Notes: generated by a model from the letters alone, not told the origin. DNA of 62,000 nt from Lingula anatina (GCF_001039355.2 NW_019774158.1:71733-133732), one strand, 5' to 3'. Positions 1 to 12,696 are shown, counted from the first letter of the stretch. Made by a program: numbers and translations.

Positions 1-3
1 CTC

Positions 4-47
<44 letters not shown>

Positions 48-273
48 TCTCTCATGTTTTAATAACTCTCTCTCTCTCTTATGTTTTATAACTCTCTCTC
101 TCTCCCTCTCTCTCTTTCTCTCTTATGTTTTATAACTCTCTCTCTCCCTCTGTCTCTCTCTCTTATGTTTTATAACTCTCTCTCTCCCTCCCTCTCTCTC
201 TTATGTTTTATAACTCTCTCTCTCTCTTATGTTTTAATAACTCTCTCTCTCTCTCTCTCTCTCATGTTTTAAT

Positions 274-312
<39 letters not shown>
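1..312. repeat. Compound CT microsatellite with spaced ATGTTTTATAAC motif
   Basis: A pyrimidine-rich CT array is interrupted at least six times by the unit ATGTTTTATAAC or ATGTTTTAATAAC. It is therefore a higher-order tandem repeat and not a plain dinucleotide run. The open frames across it are low-complexity Ser/Leu and are not genes. The array begins at the window edge, so its full length is unknown. Confidence 0.95.
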
Positions 313-316
<4 letters not shown>

Positions 317-1806
317 CAACACCAAGGTCACATAAAACAGCCTACGGCATTAGCTAGTCGTAAAAGTGCGTGTCACCAATCTTTTTCTAGTCATTCACTT
401 TTTTTAAATAGCACCTGCGCTATTTGTTCTCCTGTTCCATAATATCTACCTTCACTTTCGCCAGTGTGTTATTCAGCCTTGGTGTGCAAGGCAGTGCAAA
501 ACAAATCGCTGTTGGCAGCTTGCAGAACTGAATGAGGTATATATGTGGGTCTTGTCAGCGCCATATTGGGTTTCCTTTTAGTTCGCCAGACACTCTGTCA
601 GTGGTGATTTCCGAAAGACATGTTATCTGAATGCAGCGTTCGTCTGGTAACTGTGTACACGCCAAACTACAGTCTTGCTTTTGCAATAAGTCACGGTGCT
701 TTTTACAAAGATAAAACACTCAGCTTTAGTGTAAATAGTAAATTTTCATGATCATTTTGATAATTGTGTGATCATTTTGATAGTTGTGATGCAAAAAAAA
801 AAAAAAAATGACACGCTCCCAAACACGCGCAAAATGGCACGCTCTCAAGCACGCGCGTAGGCCCTGTCACACTCACAGACATTACACTCATGCTGGATTT
901 GTCTTTAATATAAAAGGACAATGTTTATTTGTTGAGTACTGGAAGTTTATTTCCATTCGCTTACGACCAAAATGTGTATAGTATCACTTTTATAACAAAC
1001 TGCATTTTGAAGTGTATTTCAACTTGTACAAATGTCATTTAAAGGCTCACTGTGCTCTGGGAACACAGAACGTTCACTGCTTTTTTTAACAGTATAAAAA
1101 CTATAAATTGACGTCAACAATTGTTCTTTTGAAGTTTTAGAGAGAAAAGAGGAGATTTAGATGAGAAAATTCTTTTACTCTGTGTGTGTATGGGATACCC
1201 AAAGGAACAGCCTTACACGTGGATATTGAACAAAAATCACTTGGTCGCTTCAAAGGAAAAGTTATCAATCTTCTAAAATTTCATTTAATGCAGCTTTCGA
1301 AAATATCTTAGTGTTACTTTTCTACAAGGGACTTCAATGGGTAAGTCACCTAATGAACTTTTTTTTTGTAAATAAAGATGCATACTTATGTACATGTAAA
1401 AATGAGATAGATCTCTCAATAAATAGAAAATATGCCAGTGTACCTGATAAAATTGTTCTTTTATCTTATAAAGTGTCAATTTATATCTGTTACAAACGCG
1501 ATGGTTGAAGGAGCTGTTTCTTGTCCTCTTTCCCGACCATCCTCAGCCACACTAGATTGTTTAAAATCCCCGTTAAGAGGGGGATCTGCAATTTTTAGGC
1601 ATCCTCCCAAGATAAAAATTACAGATACAAAACACGCAGTTCTTATCTGTGCCTTAGGCATCTGAAGTAAGAGCAAATGACCCAAAAGCCTATAGAACAA
1701 ATTGCAAGCCAGAAGAAAAAATTGGATTTTTTAAATTAATTATTTTTTTCTTTAATTTCAAAAGGAACTACACTGCGAATATATTGGTTGGCGTCTTTTG
1801 CTATGT
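313..1806. other. Intergenic, downstream of the neuropeptide gene
   Basis: No supportable gene is present. There is a short A-run near 796-809 and a palindrome TTGACGTCAA near 1107. A minus-strand ATTAAA at 1751-1756, about 50 bp after the neuropeptide stop, is a weak candidate polyadenylation signal. The short frames here carry no recognisable domain. Confidence 0.6.
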
Positions 1807-2093
1807 TCACTGACTACTTTCGTCTGATTTTTTTCCAAAATGGAATACGCGTTTTCCCCATCTGAGCATTGCCTTCTTGTCGTCGGGTGTATCAAGTTCA
1901 CTGATTGGTTCCAGATCGTCTGACGTCATCTCCTCGTCCTCAGGGCCTCGTTTGCCGTACCGCCACATTCCGCGTTTTCCGTAGCGCCAAATTCCACGTT
2001 TTCCATAACGCCAAACGCCACGCTTCCCATACCGCCACATGCCTCGTTTTCCATACCTCCAGATTGGCCCCCTCTTGAAAGCCCCGATATCTT
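1807..2093 (-). CDS. WRYamide-type neuropeptide precursor, coding exon 2
   Basis: This exon encodes the secreted peptides of a 124-residue neuropeptide prohormone; the last codon is followed by a stop at 1807-1809. It opens after a good acceptor (pyrimidine tract then TTTAG, ending at 2094) and completes a phase-1 Glu codon begun in the signal-peptide exon at 2621-2708. After a short leader ending in Lys-Arg come five peptides, each followed by GKR: GPIWRY, GMWRY, GVWRY, GIWRY and GMWRY (2070-1948). In the usual pathway Lys-Arg is cut by prohormone convertase and Gly becomes the C-terminal amide, giving GxWRY-amides. An acidic spacer follows (from GPEDEE to TPDD), then after KK the peptide AMLRW-GKR and finally VFHF-GKK with a hydrophilic tail. 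The repeats differ mostly at synonymous sites. Family: not Luqin/RYamide (no FxxxRY core or C-terminal Cys pair) and not MIP (no Trp-spacer-Trp). The MLR in AMLRWamide recalls myomodulin (MLRLamide), a weak resemblance only. The role is inferred as a secreted transmitter or hormone acting on a GPCR. Confidence 0.92.
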
Positions 2094-2620
2094 CTAAAAA
2101 GTAAATAAGAAAACAAGTCGTAGGCTTAATTCCTAATTTTAAATGTTTTTGAAGCCACGCAGGCATAATGATAGACTAAAGTAAATTTATGACATGTCAA
2201 TACTTTCGTATTGACTTTTAAATAGACCGATTAATCATACACTGCGAACCAAATCTCTGTCTAAAAGAATAATGGGAAAAGGTGCAAAGGATACGAAATA
2301 TTCATGTCATTTTAATTAGTTCAGCGTAATTAGATCAGTGCTCGACAGAAATCCGCAGATAACACTCAGTGAAGGCGGCCACAAATGACGATGTTTCAAC
2401 ACTGTGGTTACTGAACACAATCGGAACCATATGTCTTTAAAGTGTCTAAATAAAAACAGATATTGTAAATGTATCGATGCTCCCGCGTGTGTGTGTGTGT
2501 GTGTGTGTATGTGTGTGTGTGTGTGTGTCATAATAAACATCTAGGATTTGGCCATTCTCAAACTTCTTGCTACGGAGAGAATCAGAGTCTCTTGGAGTTA
2601 AGGTGTTTGAAGTGTCTTAC
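2094..2620 (-). other. Phase-1 intron of the neuropeptide gene
   Basis: The donor is GTAAGA on the minus strand directly after base 2621, and the acceptor is TTTTTAG ending at 2094. The intron separates the signal peptide from the peptide array, a common arrangement in neuropeptide genes. Reading through the acceptor gives a spurious N-terminus that has no signal peptide. The intron carries a TG/GT run at 2485-2528. Confidence 0.88.
2485..2528. repeat. GT microsatellite inside the neuropeptide intron
   Basis: About 22 GT dinucleotides with a single AT interruption. It is a purine/pyrimidine alternating tract and a likely polymorphic marker. Confidence 0.95.
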
Positions 2621-2708
2621 CACTAATTTCTGCGTCTCCAAATACCGCTGCCGTTAGCACCACGGAACACAGGAAACAAGCCCACAGAAACAGTCGAGTC
2701 TGGTCCAT
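2621..2708 (-). CDS. WRYamide-type neuropeptide precursor, coding exon 1 (signal peptide)
   Basis: ATG at 2708-2706 opens a 29-codon exon plus one base. Its product begins MDQTRLFLW and continues with a hydrophobic core rich in Leu, Val, Cys and Ala (residues about 6-23). This is a textbook secretory signal peptide, with a likely cleavage near Ala21 to Gly24. The exon ends in a canonical donor (GTAAGA from 2620). Joined to 2093-1807 it stays in frame through a split Glu codon and gives 124 residues in total. Four bases upstream of the ATG, the minus strand reads CTCTCATTCCAG (AG at 2713-2712), a good acceptor. The mRNA therefore probably has a further 5' non-coding exon upstream, beyond the TG/GA microsatellite at 2760-2886. 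The exon is short and recognised only by translating the minus strand and matching splice phases. Confidence 0.88.
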
Positions 2709-2757
2709 TATCTGGAATGAGAGTAGACACTGTACTTCAAGGACGCTTTAACACTAT

Positions 2758-2759
<2 letters not shown>

Positions 2760-2821
<62 letters not shown>

Positions 2822-2886
2822 GGGAGACGGAGAGAGAGAGAGAGAGAGAGACGGAGAGAGAGACAGAAAGAAAGAGTGAGAGAGAG
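2760..2886. repeat. Compound (TG)n(AG)n microsatellite
   Basis: Twenty TG units pass directly into about 85 bp of AG-rich purine repeat with a few interruptions. It lies just upstream of the neuropeptide signal-peptide exon, probably within a 5' UTR intron. Confidence 0.95.
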
Positions 2887-5800
2887 TGTGTCTTTTGTGT
2901 GTGTCCTAATACGATATATAAGGAAGTAGCACATGTTCATATTTTGTGTTTACCATAATGTTTTGGCCTGTCATTATTTGCGGTAAAGTCTAAACCGAAA
3001 GTCAAGCATATCACAACAACAATAACCCCAAGAAATAAACACATTTTAATCAGGATATTTGAAAGGTTTGGAGTCGAATCATAGCGATAACCTGTTTAGT
3101 GATCTTAATTTTCAGTTTATTTTGCATTGGTCTGTTCACAAATAAAAAGAAGTGCTTTAATCGTCAATTGTCTTACTGGAAACTTGAACATATTCTTCAG
3201 AAACCTCTTGGTCACATGACTAAATTGGACAAATCGTCTCAAAAATCATTAGGAAATGAAAGTTTTGCTTCATGCTTTAATATATTGAATCCATAGATCT
3301 GTACAGGTACCTGTCCAATTTATTGGGTCTTAACAAGGTCAGATGTTTCAATAATTGACTACTGGCAGTCCGCTCAGTGCCCGGACAACGCTTCATGCCA
3401 AGCCCTATCGATGGTACCCAACTGCGGAAGTTCAAACCGCGCTCCAGACAAAATGTTATCTTTTTCTCAAATCTCTACGAGGAAATTACTTCTAGATCGC
3501 AAACAAAGGAAATGGTCGGTTCATTTACTCCTTCTTGGTAACAACAGAGACATAAAACAATCCTGACGCGAGCTGCAGCACCAAGAATCCCCAATTTAAT
3601 CAGAGATAAAAAATAGCTGTACGTAGCAATCAACCTACGTAGCTGTCGAAAAAATTTCCCCTACAATATTTCCGGCGTGACACTCGGACCGTGAACCAGA
3701 ACGAAATTGAAGTTTTATCTGATGGTCGCTTTCTGAACCAGCCCCTAACCCCCTAACCCGTGAGCAGGTGCATTTTGTCTTATTCCAAGGTCGCATCGTC
3801 ACCACTGAAGGTGAAGGACGTGCCGATAGCTTGATCGCAACGCGCCGTTACATAGTGTCACATGTATTTTACTGCGCCGAGCAAGTTTACGTCCATTCAT
3901 TCATTCATTCATTCATAAAAGGTCGGTATAATGTTATATACTTCAATACTGCTAACCCACAGTGTATAACAGATCAGCTGACTTTTGACTTTTCGTCAGT
4001 TATTGGCTTTGTTGTGATAGTTAATACATTGTATGAGCATCATGACTTTTGCAAGTCAACAAGGCGTAATCCCAGCCTGTTTGAATATCTCTGTTTGTAT
4101 ACAACACTCCTTAGATGTTTCACCAAGTTGATATTTCAAAGAAGTTTTTTTTTGTAAGTTGAAAACAAAGTATTTTTCAGAGGAAAGAATAGTGTCCATT
4201 CAGCATTTACACCTGCAAAGATCTTTGAACCTTGTGTTGCTGAAATCATGGTGCGTGCATCTAAAAGGATTGCATGTTAAATTTTTGGCAAAGAGTGAAG
4301 CCGTTTCATTTACAATAAGGTGGATAATTAAGTTTCCAATGCAATCTGCTTTGAAAATGTCTACGATTCCTATTCTAAATTTTGTGAATAGAAGGGGGAG
4401 GACAAATAATGGGTAACCATAGAAACTGCCACAATATTATCACAACAATATTTTAGACACAAGGGCGTAACAATCTGAGTTTTTTTTAACTTTGACTTGT
4501 TTCTTTTAATTTGGCTTTGGCTTATAGTTCTCAATGATCATTGAATGAAAACAAATCGGATACCAGAAATCTGTTTCTGTTATTTTTGAAGCACATATTT
4601 TGATGAGGAAATGCAACTGGCCCTTAATAAAGTCTCCACTACATTGGTCTTGAGACCGCTTTTAGAACAGATTTTGGTCGACTCACAAATATGGACCAAA
4701 CGAAAGGGCTACAATAATTAAAGGTTTTTATCACTGATGTAAGAATTTGACGTTTGACTTTGCACTTGGGGATCAATTTGACAACGGCTTATATTTTCTG
4801 AAGTTTACCGACATTATAAAGATCAATTTGGGATAATCAACAAAAGATTACGAAACCTCCCACGTGTTGGCTTTGTAATTACATAGACTTGCAGAGCGAA
4901 TAAGAGTGTATAATTATAAACGAGTGTGGTTTACGATGCAGTGGATTAGGAATCATAATTAAGCTGCAAAGTGAAACAACTCCGTTGTGTTTTTTTTAAC
5001 GTTATCTTATTGCGTGTAAGAGTTACGTTTTGTTCCAACATTCCTCACTAACAGATAATAAAACAAATCAAGTATTAAACGTCTGTCTCTCTCTGTGCTG
5101 TCTTATGGCACACATTTTATGAAGGTTATTGAGCTAAAATTCTTTTGAAACTGCCACTTAAGCGAAATGAGTCGGTTACAAAGAGCTCCTTCAGGAACAG
5201 AGATACTTACGTTACTGTTCCTCTAAGCACTACCTACTGCATCTTAAGTGAAGCAAATACTAATCCTCTCGTAACGAGTATATGATCCAATTAACAACCA
5301 ATTATAAAAAGCTGATTAGGCTTCGTAATTACGCACTTCTCGATAATGTACTCACTCGATCACGTAATTCAGGACAACTGATAGGCGTTTCACCGATATT
5401 AAAGATAATACAAAAGATAAGAACACGTTAACCACGTAGTGATGTCAGATGAAAATTAGTTTATAAGTTGATCGTTTGGAAATCATATTTCGATCACAAT
5501 CTTTCGCGATCGATTATTTTTTAGGCATTAAGGCGTATGCTCTCTAATCTACTCAAGGCTTATTCTTATTCAGTGCCATGGTCACAGAAAATTGTGCCTG
5601 TCATGCTGATACGCTGAAAATCACCTGGATAGTGAATTTTATTGAAAGGGAGATAGAATTAGGTGCTTCTTTGTCACTTCACCAAATGTGAGTTGATATA
5701 CCGAGTAGGGTTACCAGAGGCCATGCTCGGCCTCGTCTTAATGCGTTTTTATAGCAATAAAGCTTTCAGGATACCATGAATTGCCCTAAATGCGTAAAGA

Positions 5801-8800
5801 AATTGGAGCCCTTTGGTTTTCAAATAGCAAAAGTGATCCTACTTTCCTAACCATACTTAAAAAAAACATAAATACCATTTCGTCTTCGTAGAATTTAAAA
5901 CATTGCAAAAATATTTTATAGCAGGAATTTTCACTCAGTACCTTTAGGTTTTAAGTTTAAGATATAAGCGTGATCTACTTGAGGGGGTGTCGTAATAAAA
6001 GTCTTATAACTACAGTGAAATAAACTTCAAAAGGCTGCCGTAAACAATAAACAGATAAACTAAAGGAATTCCTTAACAAATGATCCTTAATCAAAATACA
6101 CGACGATAGGTGGAAGATATAGATATCTGGAACCCATGTTACATGCTACTTGAATTAAACGTATTTCCTTTCAACTGTTGTGGGTTTTCATCGAATTATT
6201 AACGTCATCTGTAAGATTGATAAGTTACACCGCCTTAATTACCTGCGCACAGTTCTGCTTTCATTTCAAATTATCTCCAAACTGAATATATATGAGCAAT
6301 TTTGAACATTCCGCCCAATAAGGCAGATGGGTAAAATGGTTAAAGGTTTGCGTGAAGGGAAACTGCCTTGAAACAGTAACTGACTTGATTAATCGGTTTT
6401 ATAGGTCTTTAAAGACAGTTTAACGAGTTAAAAGCCCAGAGGACGAAGCTATTTGAATAAAAGCTTAAGTTTATCACAAGTTTATTACATTCTCTTAAGT
6501 TTTATTTGCCTGTTGCCGCTAGAGAACGTTTAATTGGGTTCATCGGGTTGCCTAGAAAAGTGTACAATTTCATACGGTAAAGATAATCGCGAAAGGATTA
6601 TGTAAAGCAGCTTTTCCGACGCTAATATGTTGATATTCTAATGCATCTTGAAACGTGTTTTTTTCTCACAAGTTGCTCCAACTGAAACATATAATGCTCA
6701 TGATGTCTCGAAGAAATATTTATAATGAGAAACAGAATAAAGACTTGCTTCAATCACACTGATAGAGGATTTTTTTTACGAATGCGTATTTCTATTAAAG
6801 CGAAATTAGAATTGCACCTGTAGTCCAGAAAGAATCCATGGTATACATTTCTCTAATAGCAGGATCATTTAAGTAACATCCAAACTACTTCAGGCTTGGT
6901 ACTTAAGTCTAAAAATGTCCGCCGGGATGATCGTTAATTGCCCTTTGTCTATCTACAACTAAAAACTCGGTATGTTCTTCAATATAACCCCCTCCCCTGT
7001 GATAGTCCAACTGTACATACACTGTTTGTCCCTTCATATTTCCACTACGCTTATACATGTAGTTTGATAAGGGCGGTAATGTATCCATCCAGCACGCCAT
7101 CAATCCAGTACTTCCGTCACATCAGTGAGTGACGGACAGACATATCGTCTTTGATTGAGATATAATACCCGGCTCGGCAACTGTTTCGTAGTTCTCACCA
7201 CAATCTCTAATGTGGGCAATTATGCCGGCCGGAAATATGCCCGTCTTTTATCTTAAAACTTCAGAAGATGTGCCATTTCTCTGACAAACGAGAAAATCTT
7301 TGATGACAGTTTCAATTATATGGGGAGGTTTAGAATAGTGTGCTTTAAGCACTAATAAGTTACTTATATTATAGTGACAACCACGATTAGTAGGAGCTTT
7401 CACACATTTATTCACCGACCGATTTTTTTGTAAAAATTTAAATTTATTATGTTTTTTCCGCAACGATCACGCACTAACTTGTTTTCGTTACATTGACTCT
7501 CGCGTGATAATAAGAACTTTCTATTCTCATTTGTCAGTCCATCATTCGATATTTCCTTATTAGGAATACTGTAAAAGCCTTGTTTTCAATTAGAAATTCT
7601 AAAGTATTACTTGAATTACATCACACTGCGATCATACCTAAACTCGGTTTGCATGTGCTATTCACGTACAATTTGAACATGAAATTTGCCAATCAAATAA
7701 AACTATATGACGTTGACATTTTCTGCCTTATCTTAAAACGAAAACAAACTCTACACTTGTTGACACTTAATGAAATGAAACTTACACTCAGTTACTCCCT
7801 AGCTTTTTACTAATTTCATTCAATTTTACTTATTATTCGCAATTGGTGAAGGCATTAGCCAACAGTGACTGTTTTTGCCTGCCAGTTGTACGAAATTTCA
7901 CTTAAAACTGAACAATAATTGGACTTGGAGTAGAGTGGAATCAGAAATAGTGACTAAAACGAGTGCGGTGTGACAACAAATAAAAACTGACATTATGATC
8001 CACTTATTTTTAATAGTAGTTTTCTCTTAAGTTCTATAGCACAACTGTACATGCTCGGATTCAGCGTGGTTTGGGAGTCAGATTTGTGTTGATTTTGAAG
8101 ACGACTTTCTAGAGACACAGACCTCCACCCTTATTGCCAAAAAGTTAACCCCACCTTACGCTGATTCTCGCACGTTTTTCTAGTCTCGTACGACATCACA
8201 CAGGACTGAGAGCCTCGTTTTGGGCTCTCACGGATGATTTCCACTCGCCCCTTTGTCCATTTACCACCACGAATAGAACAGCCACCCACCCATACTACAC
8301 TCTCGCTATACAAAAATGTATACCCTTGCCCTGTCAAATCCTTAATATTTGCAGAACTGATGACATGCGACTAATGCCATGCAGGCAAATGCATAATCCT
8401 GGTTGATTTATGCGATAATCGTTCTCTGACAGCTGTTTCGTATTGACTTATATCCTTCTGAACCAAGCACGGTGTCCATTAAGGTATGAAGCAAATGCTC
8501 CCCGAAGATAAGAGCCTTGGAGCAAGTTTCTAATATTACACTGGTAACCAGGTGAAATCGTTGGGCACTAGAATCTCTTAATCCTACATTTCTCAGCTGA
8601 ATGAAATTTCACAAAAGATAATGAATTGGAGGGGGTTGAAACCGTTTCGAATGCAGTTCATTAAAGCTTCACCTCTGTGTTCTGTAAGAATCTTTGTGTG
8701 CAAATTATGTGAAATAGGTACGAGCGGCCAAGGAGTTTTAGCACTGACTATCAAAAGCCAGAACTGGTCCAATATATGAAAGTTTCTCGCCAGTGATATT

Positions 8801-10740
8801 TTTGTCACGTTATAGGTACCAGTAAAATCTCACACAGAACGTGAAACTGCTTTGCGACAACTTTCTAGAAAGCCTGAGTGTCATATACCGTACAATACAA
8901 TGCAGCGTGGAGACGCAAATAAAGAAAGAGCCTAGTAATTAAATCGCGTTTCCCTGTTATTTCACACGTATGCTCTGAGCCTGGCATTGCATCCGTTCCA
9001 TTGAAAGTTATCCTGTTTCTCGAGGGGAGATAAACATATTTCATTAATCTGTTTGGGCATTGTTCCAGCTATGTGTTAAGGGAGTGCATGGGATCCAATA
9101 GACCGATAGGTCGATTACACGAACAATGGCTATATACTATCTAGCATTGAGTTTTAGCAATTTTCCTTACTATCACGAAACTGGATAATAACTTATTTGC
9201 AATTAGATGTAATTTGATCGTAGGTCAATCAACTTTTTTTCTATACTGCGTGCATTGTCTCTATTGCGTGCTGTCAGATTGGAAGCGTTGAGTTTCTCAA
9301 TTCAAGAGCGAAATATGGACACTTTGCAATATAATAGTGCAACGCAGTAACATATCTTAGGTACTAAAGTCCTGAAGCCAGTAGATTGCATTCAACAAAG
9401 TAAACGTTTCATCCGATATGGCGTATTGGTATCAACCAATGCACAGTTCACACACACAAACGTGCTTTCACTGTTCATAAGGTCGGTGAAATTTGGTGGG
9501 AGAATTCACGCAAATTGGCCGTTTAAGTGCGCTCTGTCATAAGTTGTAGAGTGTAAAAGAAGTAAATACAAACAGAAACTAGAAAAGCACTCAGAAAAAC
9601 AATAAATATTAACTAATAATTAAATATTGATTATTTAATGGGTCATCACCAAAATCTAATCATTTTTAAGTAAGCCTATCATGAACATTTTCAAATTCCA
9701 TAACTTTTTAAGGTAAGCTGGTGACGAACAAACAGATAATCAGACAAACACAGGCGGAAGTAATTATTCATCTTGCGAGATACTTAGGATACCAATTTAC
9801 CAGATTCCACACCTTCAATTTTCTTGCATTATCTAATTATGAAAATTAGACCCAATCTTGTAGCATAAGACATTTACTGGAACAAATAAAGAGGCCCTGT
9901 AAGGCATCTGACTGAAACGAGTCCGGGATTGGTGCATACGGAAGATAATGTAACAGTATTTTGTTTTTCTGTAGTAAGCAAGCAGATTGGAAATAGTAAA
10001 TGAGTTATATTTGCTAATGACACCAATGAACAAAGGAGTGCACACAATTATAAATCATAAATAATGAACGAGTAATCGTGTGAACTATACTAAACGAATA
10101 AATGAACAAAGCTTATGAATTCCCTAGTTATAAAACACGGAATTGGTGGCGGAACACAGCGTCATAAACTTGCGTGCTAATTGAATTTCAAGGGCATTTT
10201 CCACACAGCCAACAGTAATGCAGCAAGAAATTTAGGGTTTCAAAGCCAATCATTGCCACTGCGCACGTAGAAGCCATTGAATCTTCTCTCAACATCACTT
10301 GGCTTCTCCTATCTCTAAGTGAGCAATAAAATCGTTTGATGCATTTCATCTGGCATAAAATACCTTGACTTGGCGACATGATAACTCTATTTCTCCATTA
10401 GCACCCTCTAATAGCTAGTAACAGTTTGTTTCAGCTTGAGTGCCCCGCTAACGTCACAGAAGATAGCCCGGTGCATTAAGCTGATCGTCTGCGCAATTTG
10501 GGCAATCGTCTGATCTATTTGGATGGATCGTACTTAAACCATTTGGCCCATTTGTCAAGGTCCCCAAAACATTTTCTATACCTTTCGGACAAATCTTTCC
10601 CATTCTTTTTTGTTAATGCAAAGTGATTTTTATAGTTAATTCAGGATGCAGTAATTGTCCCAGAGAGAAACCCAAACCGTTTGAAAAGATTTACTTCGAT
10701 TCATGACTACAAATGGCACATACATCACCCCCACTGAATG

Positions 10741-10786
10741 CAGAGGCGGAGGGGGTGGCAGGGGTAGAGGCAGGGGGGGGGGGGTG
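10741..10786 (+). repeat. G-rich tract with G-quadruplex potential
   Basis: Successive runs of five, four and twelve or more G, separated by loops of five to eight bases, fit the general G-quadruplex pattern on the plus strand. No gene is adjacent. Confidence 0.6.
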
Positions 10787-12660
10787 AACAGAACCTTCCA
10801 TTAAAACGCTGAGGAAGTTTCAAGGCCATTAACTAAAGAGTGTCATTATTTGAATGATTTAATCGAGTGCCTTACTGATATATCGATATCTGTTGAAAGC
10901 CAACGCCATAGATCCCGACGTAAGAGCGTTTATCTGGTTTGGGATGCACTAAATTGCGTCTTATCTTTGGGATAAAGACCGTGATGCTGTAAATTGTTTT
11001 TATATAAGTATATACTGGCTGAAAGATCCCGAAGACGCATAAAACTGACTGAAGGATTAATGCGTGGAAATCAAATGCAGATGTCTTCCGATCATTGCCT
11101 CAATCAGGCAGTGCAGCTGGATGCAATCGGCAAATGAATGCCATTCCGGCACGTCTTGTATCTGGATGCATACGACTTATTTATTCGAGGCAAACACGTT
11201 CGGGAATTCAAACACCCATCTTTTGCATTCAATTGAGTCTGTAAAACTAACTCAGGTTTAAATAGAAAACAAAACGTAAAAACAAGTAAGATTAACAAAA
11301 AATATTCTTAACATTGCCCTTTACTTCCGTGAAAATACAATTAGATTGGTTCATTCTGTCAAGAAAGTTAAGCGGAGTTTTGACTGGAGGGGGGATAGCA
11401 TTGTTCTGAGGCAATGCATTAAACTGTATTTTAATTGTATTCAATTTCTGTACAATCGATCCCACGGCATCCAGGACCTTCTCACTCCTCTTGGTAACGT
11501 TCAATGATATTAAAATGACGCCCGAGAGCCATGAGATTTGAACCCTACTTCGTCCCGGGGCATTCCTCACAATTGTTCGTCTTCTTCCCTCAGACAAAAT
11601 CTATGTTTTGTGCAATAAAGTGATGACAGCAATACGCCCCACAGGCTGTCAATATCGATACGTTTTAAGTTGGTTCTGACTTTTTGCTGCAATAAGACAC
11701 GACCTTCTCTTTTAACATGGGCTGAAATAATTGATGAGCCATGCACGCTGTACTGTAGTTTGATCATGTATAATTATTGGTTTTAAGGACAATTTTTATG
11801 AGAAAACTATACAAAACTACCTGACCTACGTGGTAAAAAGTACTTCTGACCGTTATTTAATTATATAAACTAAAGTATCCCTTCCTCCATGCTTGTATTC
11901 TCTGCGATCGACTCGTATTAAACGACTAACAAGGGACAGGATGGGAAAGGGTGAAAAGGATACTTGACACTCCGTCTTCACTTTGAGCCATGGCGTAAGC
12001 CCAGTAACAGTGCATTTCAGCCCGAAATTAAAGTACAGCAATCACGGCAGTCGAGAATCCGACATGAAAATTGATCAAGTTGTCAATTCCCACATTTAAA
12101 CTGTCAGTTTCGCACTTTCTCAGATAAGTCCTCCATGATACGCAGACAGAAAATTGCATCCTCAGCTAACCAGACTGAAAGACTAAATGCTGTGCTTTGC
12201 ACTACATCGCAGTGGTTCTTGACTACTTGAGCGCTTCTATAAAAACTATTTTTATTTCTCTTCATCTCTGCGTCTGATCGAAAGCAGCTTTGGTAAATGT
12301 GATAAACTTTTTATCTTCAAAAAAACCAAAATAAAAAAAATACATATCCATCTTTTGCAATTATAAAAAAGAAATATTGCGACATGTTGCATTAACACCG
12401 CAAATTTTGCCTACCTAAACATAAAAAGAGCATACAAAAACAAAGAACATAAAAAAGAACACAAAAATAGAAAATATGGTCCCTAATTAACTGAAGGCCA
12501 ACTGGACATTTTCGTGACAAAATGGTGGGGGCGCCACAAGGTATGGGTTATATGGCTTGCTGCTAATAATCCTCACACACAATCCTAGTGAAGACATTCT
12601 ACCAGAAAGTGAAGGTGTCAGTTTGTGTAATATTCCGATAATTGAAATACCATAAAGTCG

Positions 12661-12696
12661 CAAAAACAAACAAACAAACAAACAAACAAACAAACA
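12661..12696. repeat. (CAAA)n microsatellite
   Basis: A tetranucleotide array of about eight CAAA units with one expanded A-run at its start. Confidence 0.95.

Noticed and set aside
2094-2166. N-terminal extension of the WRYamide frame beginning MPAWLQKH
   Set aside because: It has no signal peptide and lies across a strong acceptor (TTTTTAG); the spliced model with the exon at 2621-2708 gives a proper signal peptide and matching phase.
1807-2708. Luqin/RYamide or myoinhibitory peptide identity
   Set aside because: There is no FxxxRYamide with C-terminal Cys pair as in Luqin/RYamide, and no pair of spaced Trp as in MIP; only the amidated RY or W end is shared.
3614-3644. Small inverted repeat around CTACGTAGCT
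   Set aside because: Too short and isolated to separate from chance; no flanking evidence of an element.
3768-4157. 129-codon open frame
   Set aside because: Includes ATTC repeat translation (HSFIHSFI) and no domain, with no splice or codon support.
11541-11556. tRNA B-box-like word (minus strand GGGTTCAAATCTC)
   Set aside because: No matching A-box and no cloverleaf could be drawn around it; at most a tRNA-derived SINE scrap.
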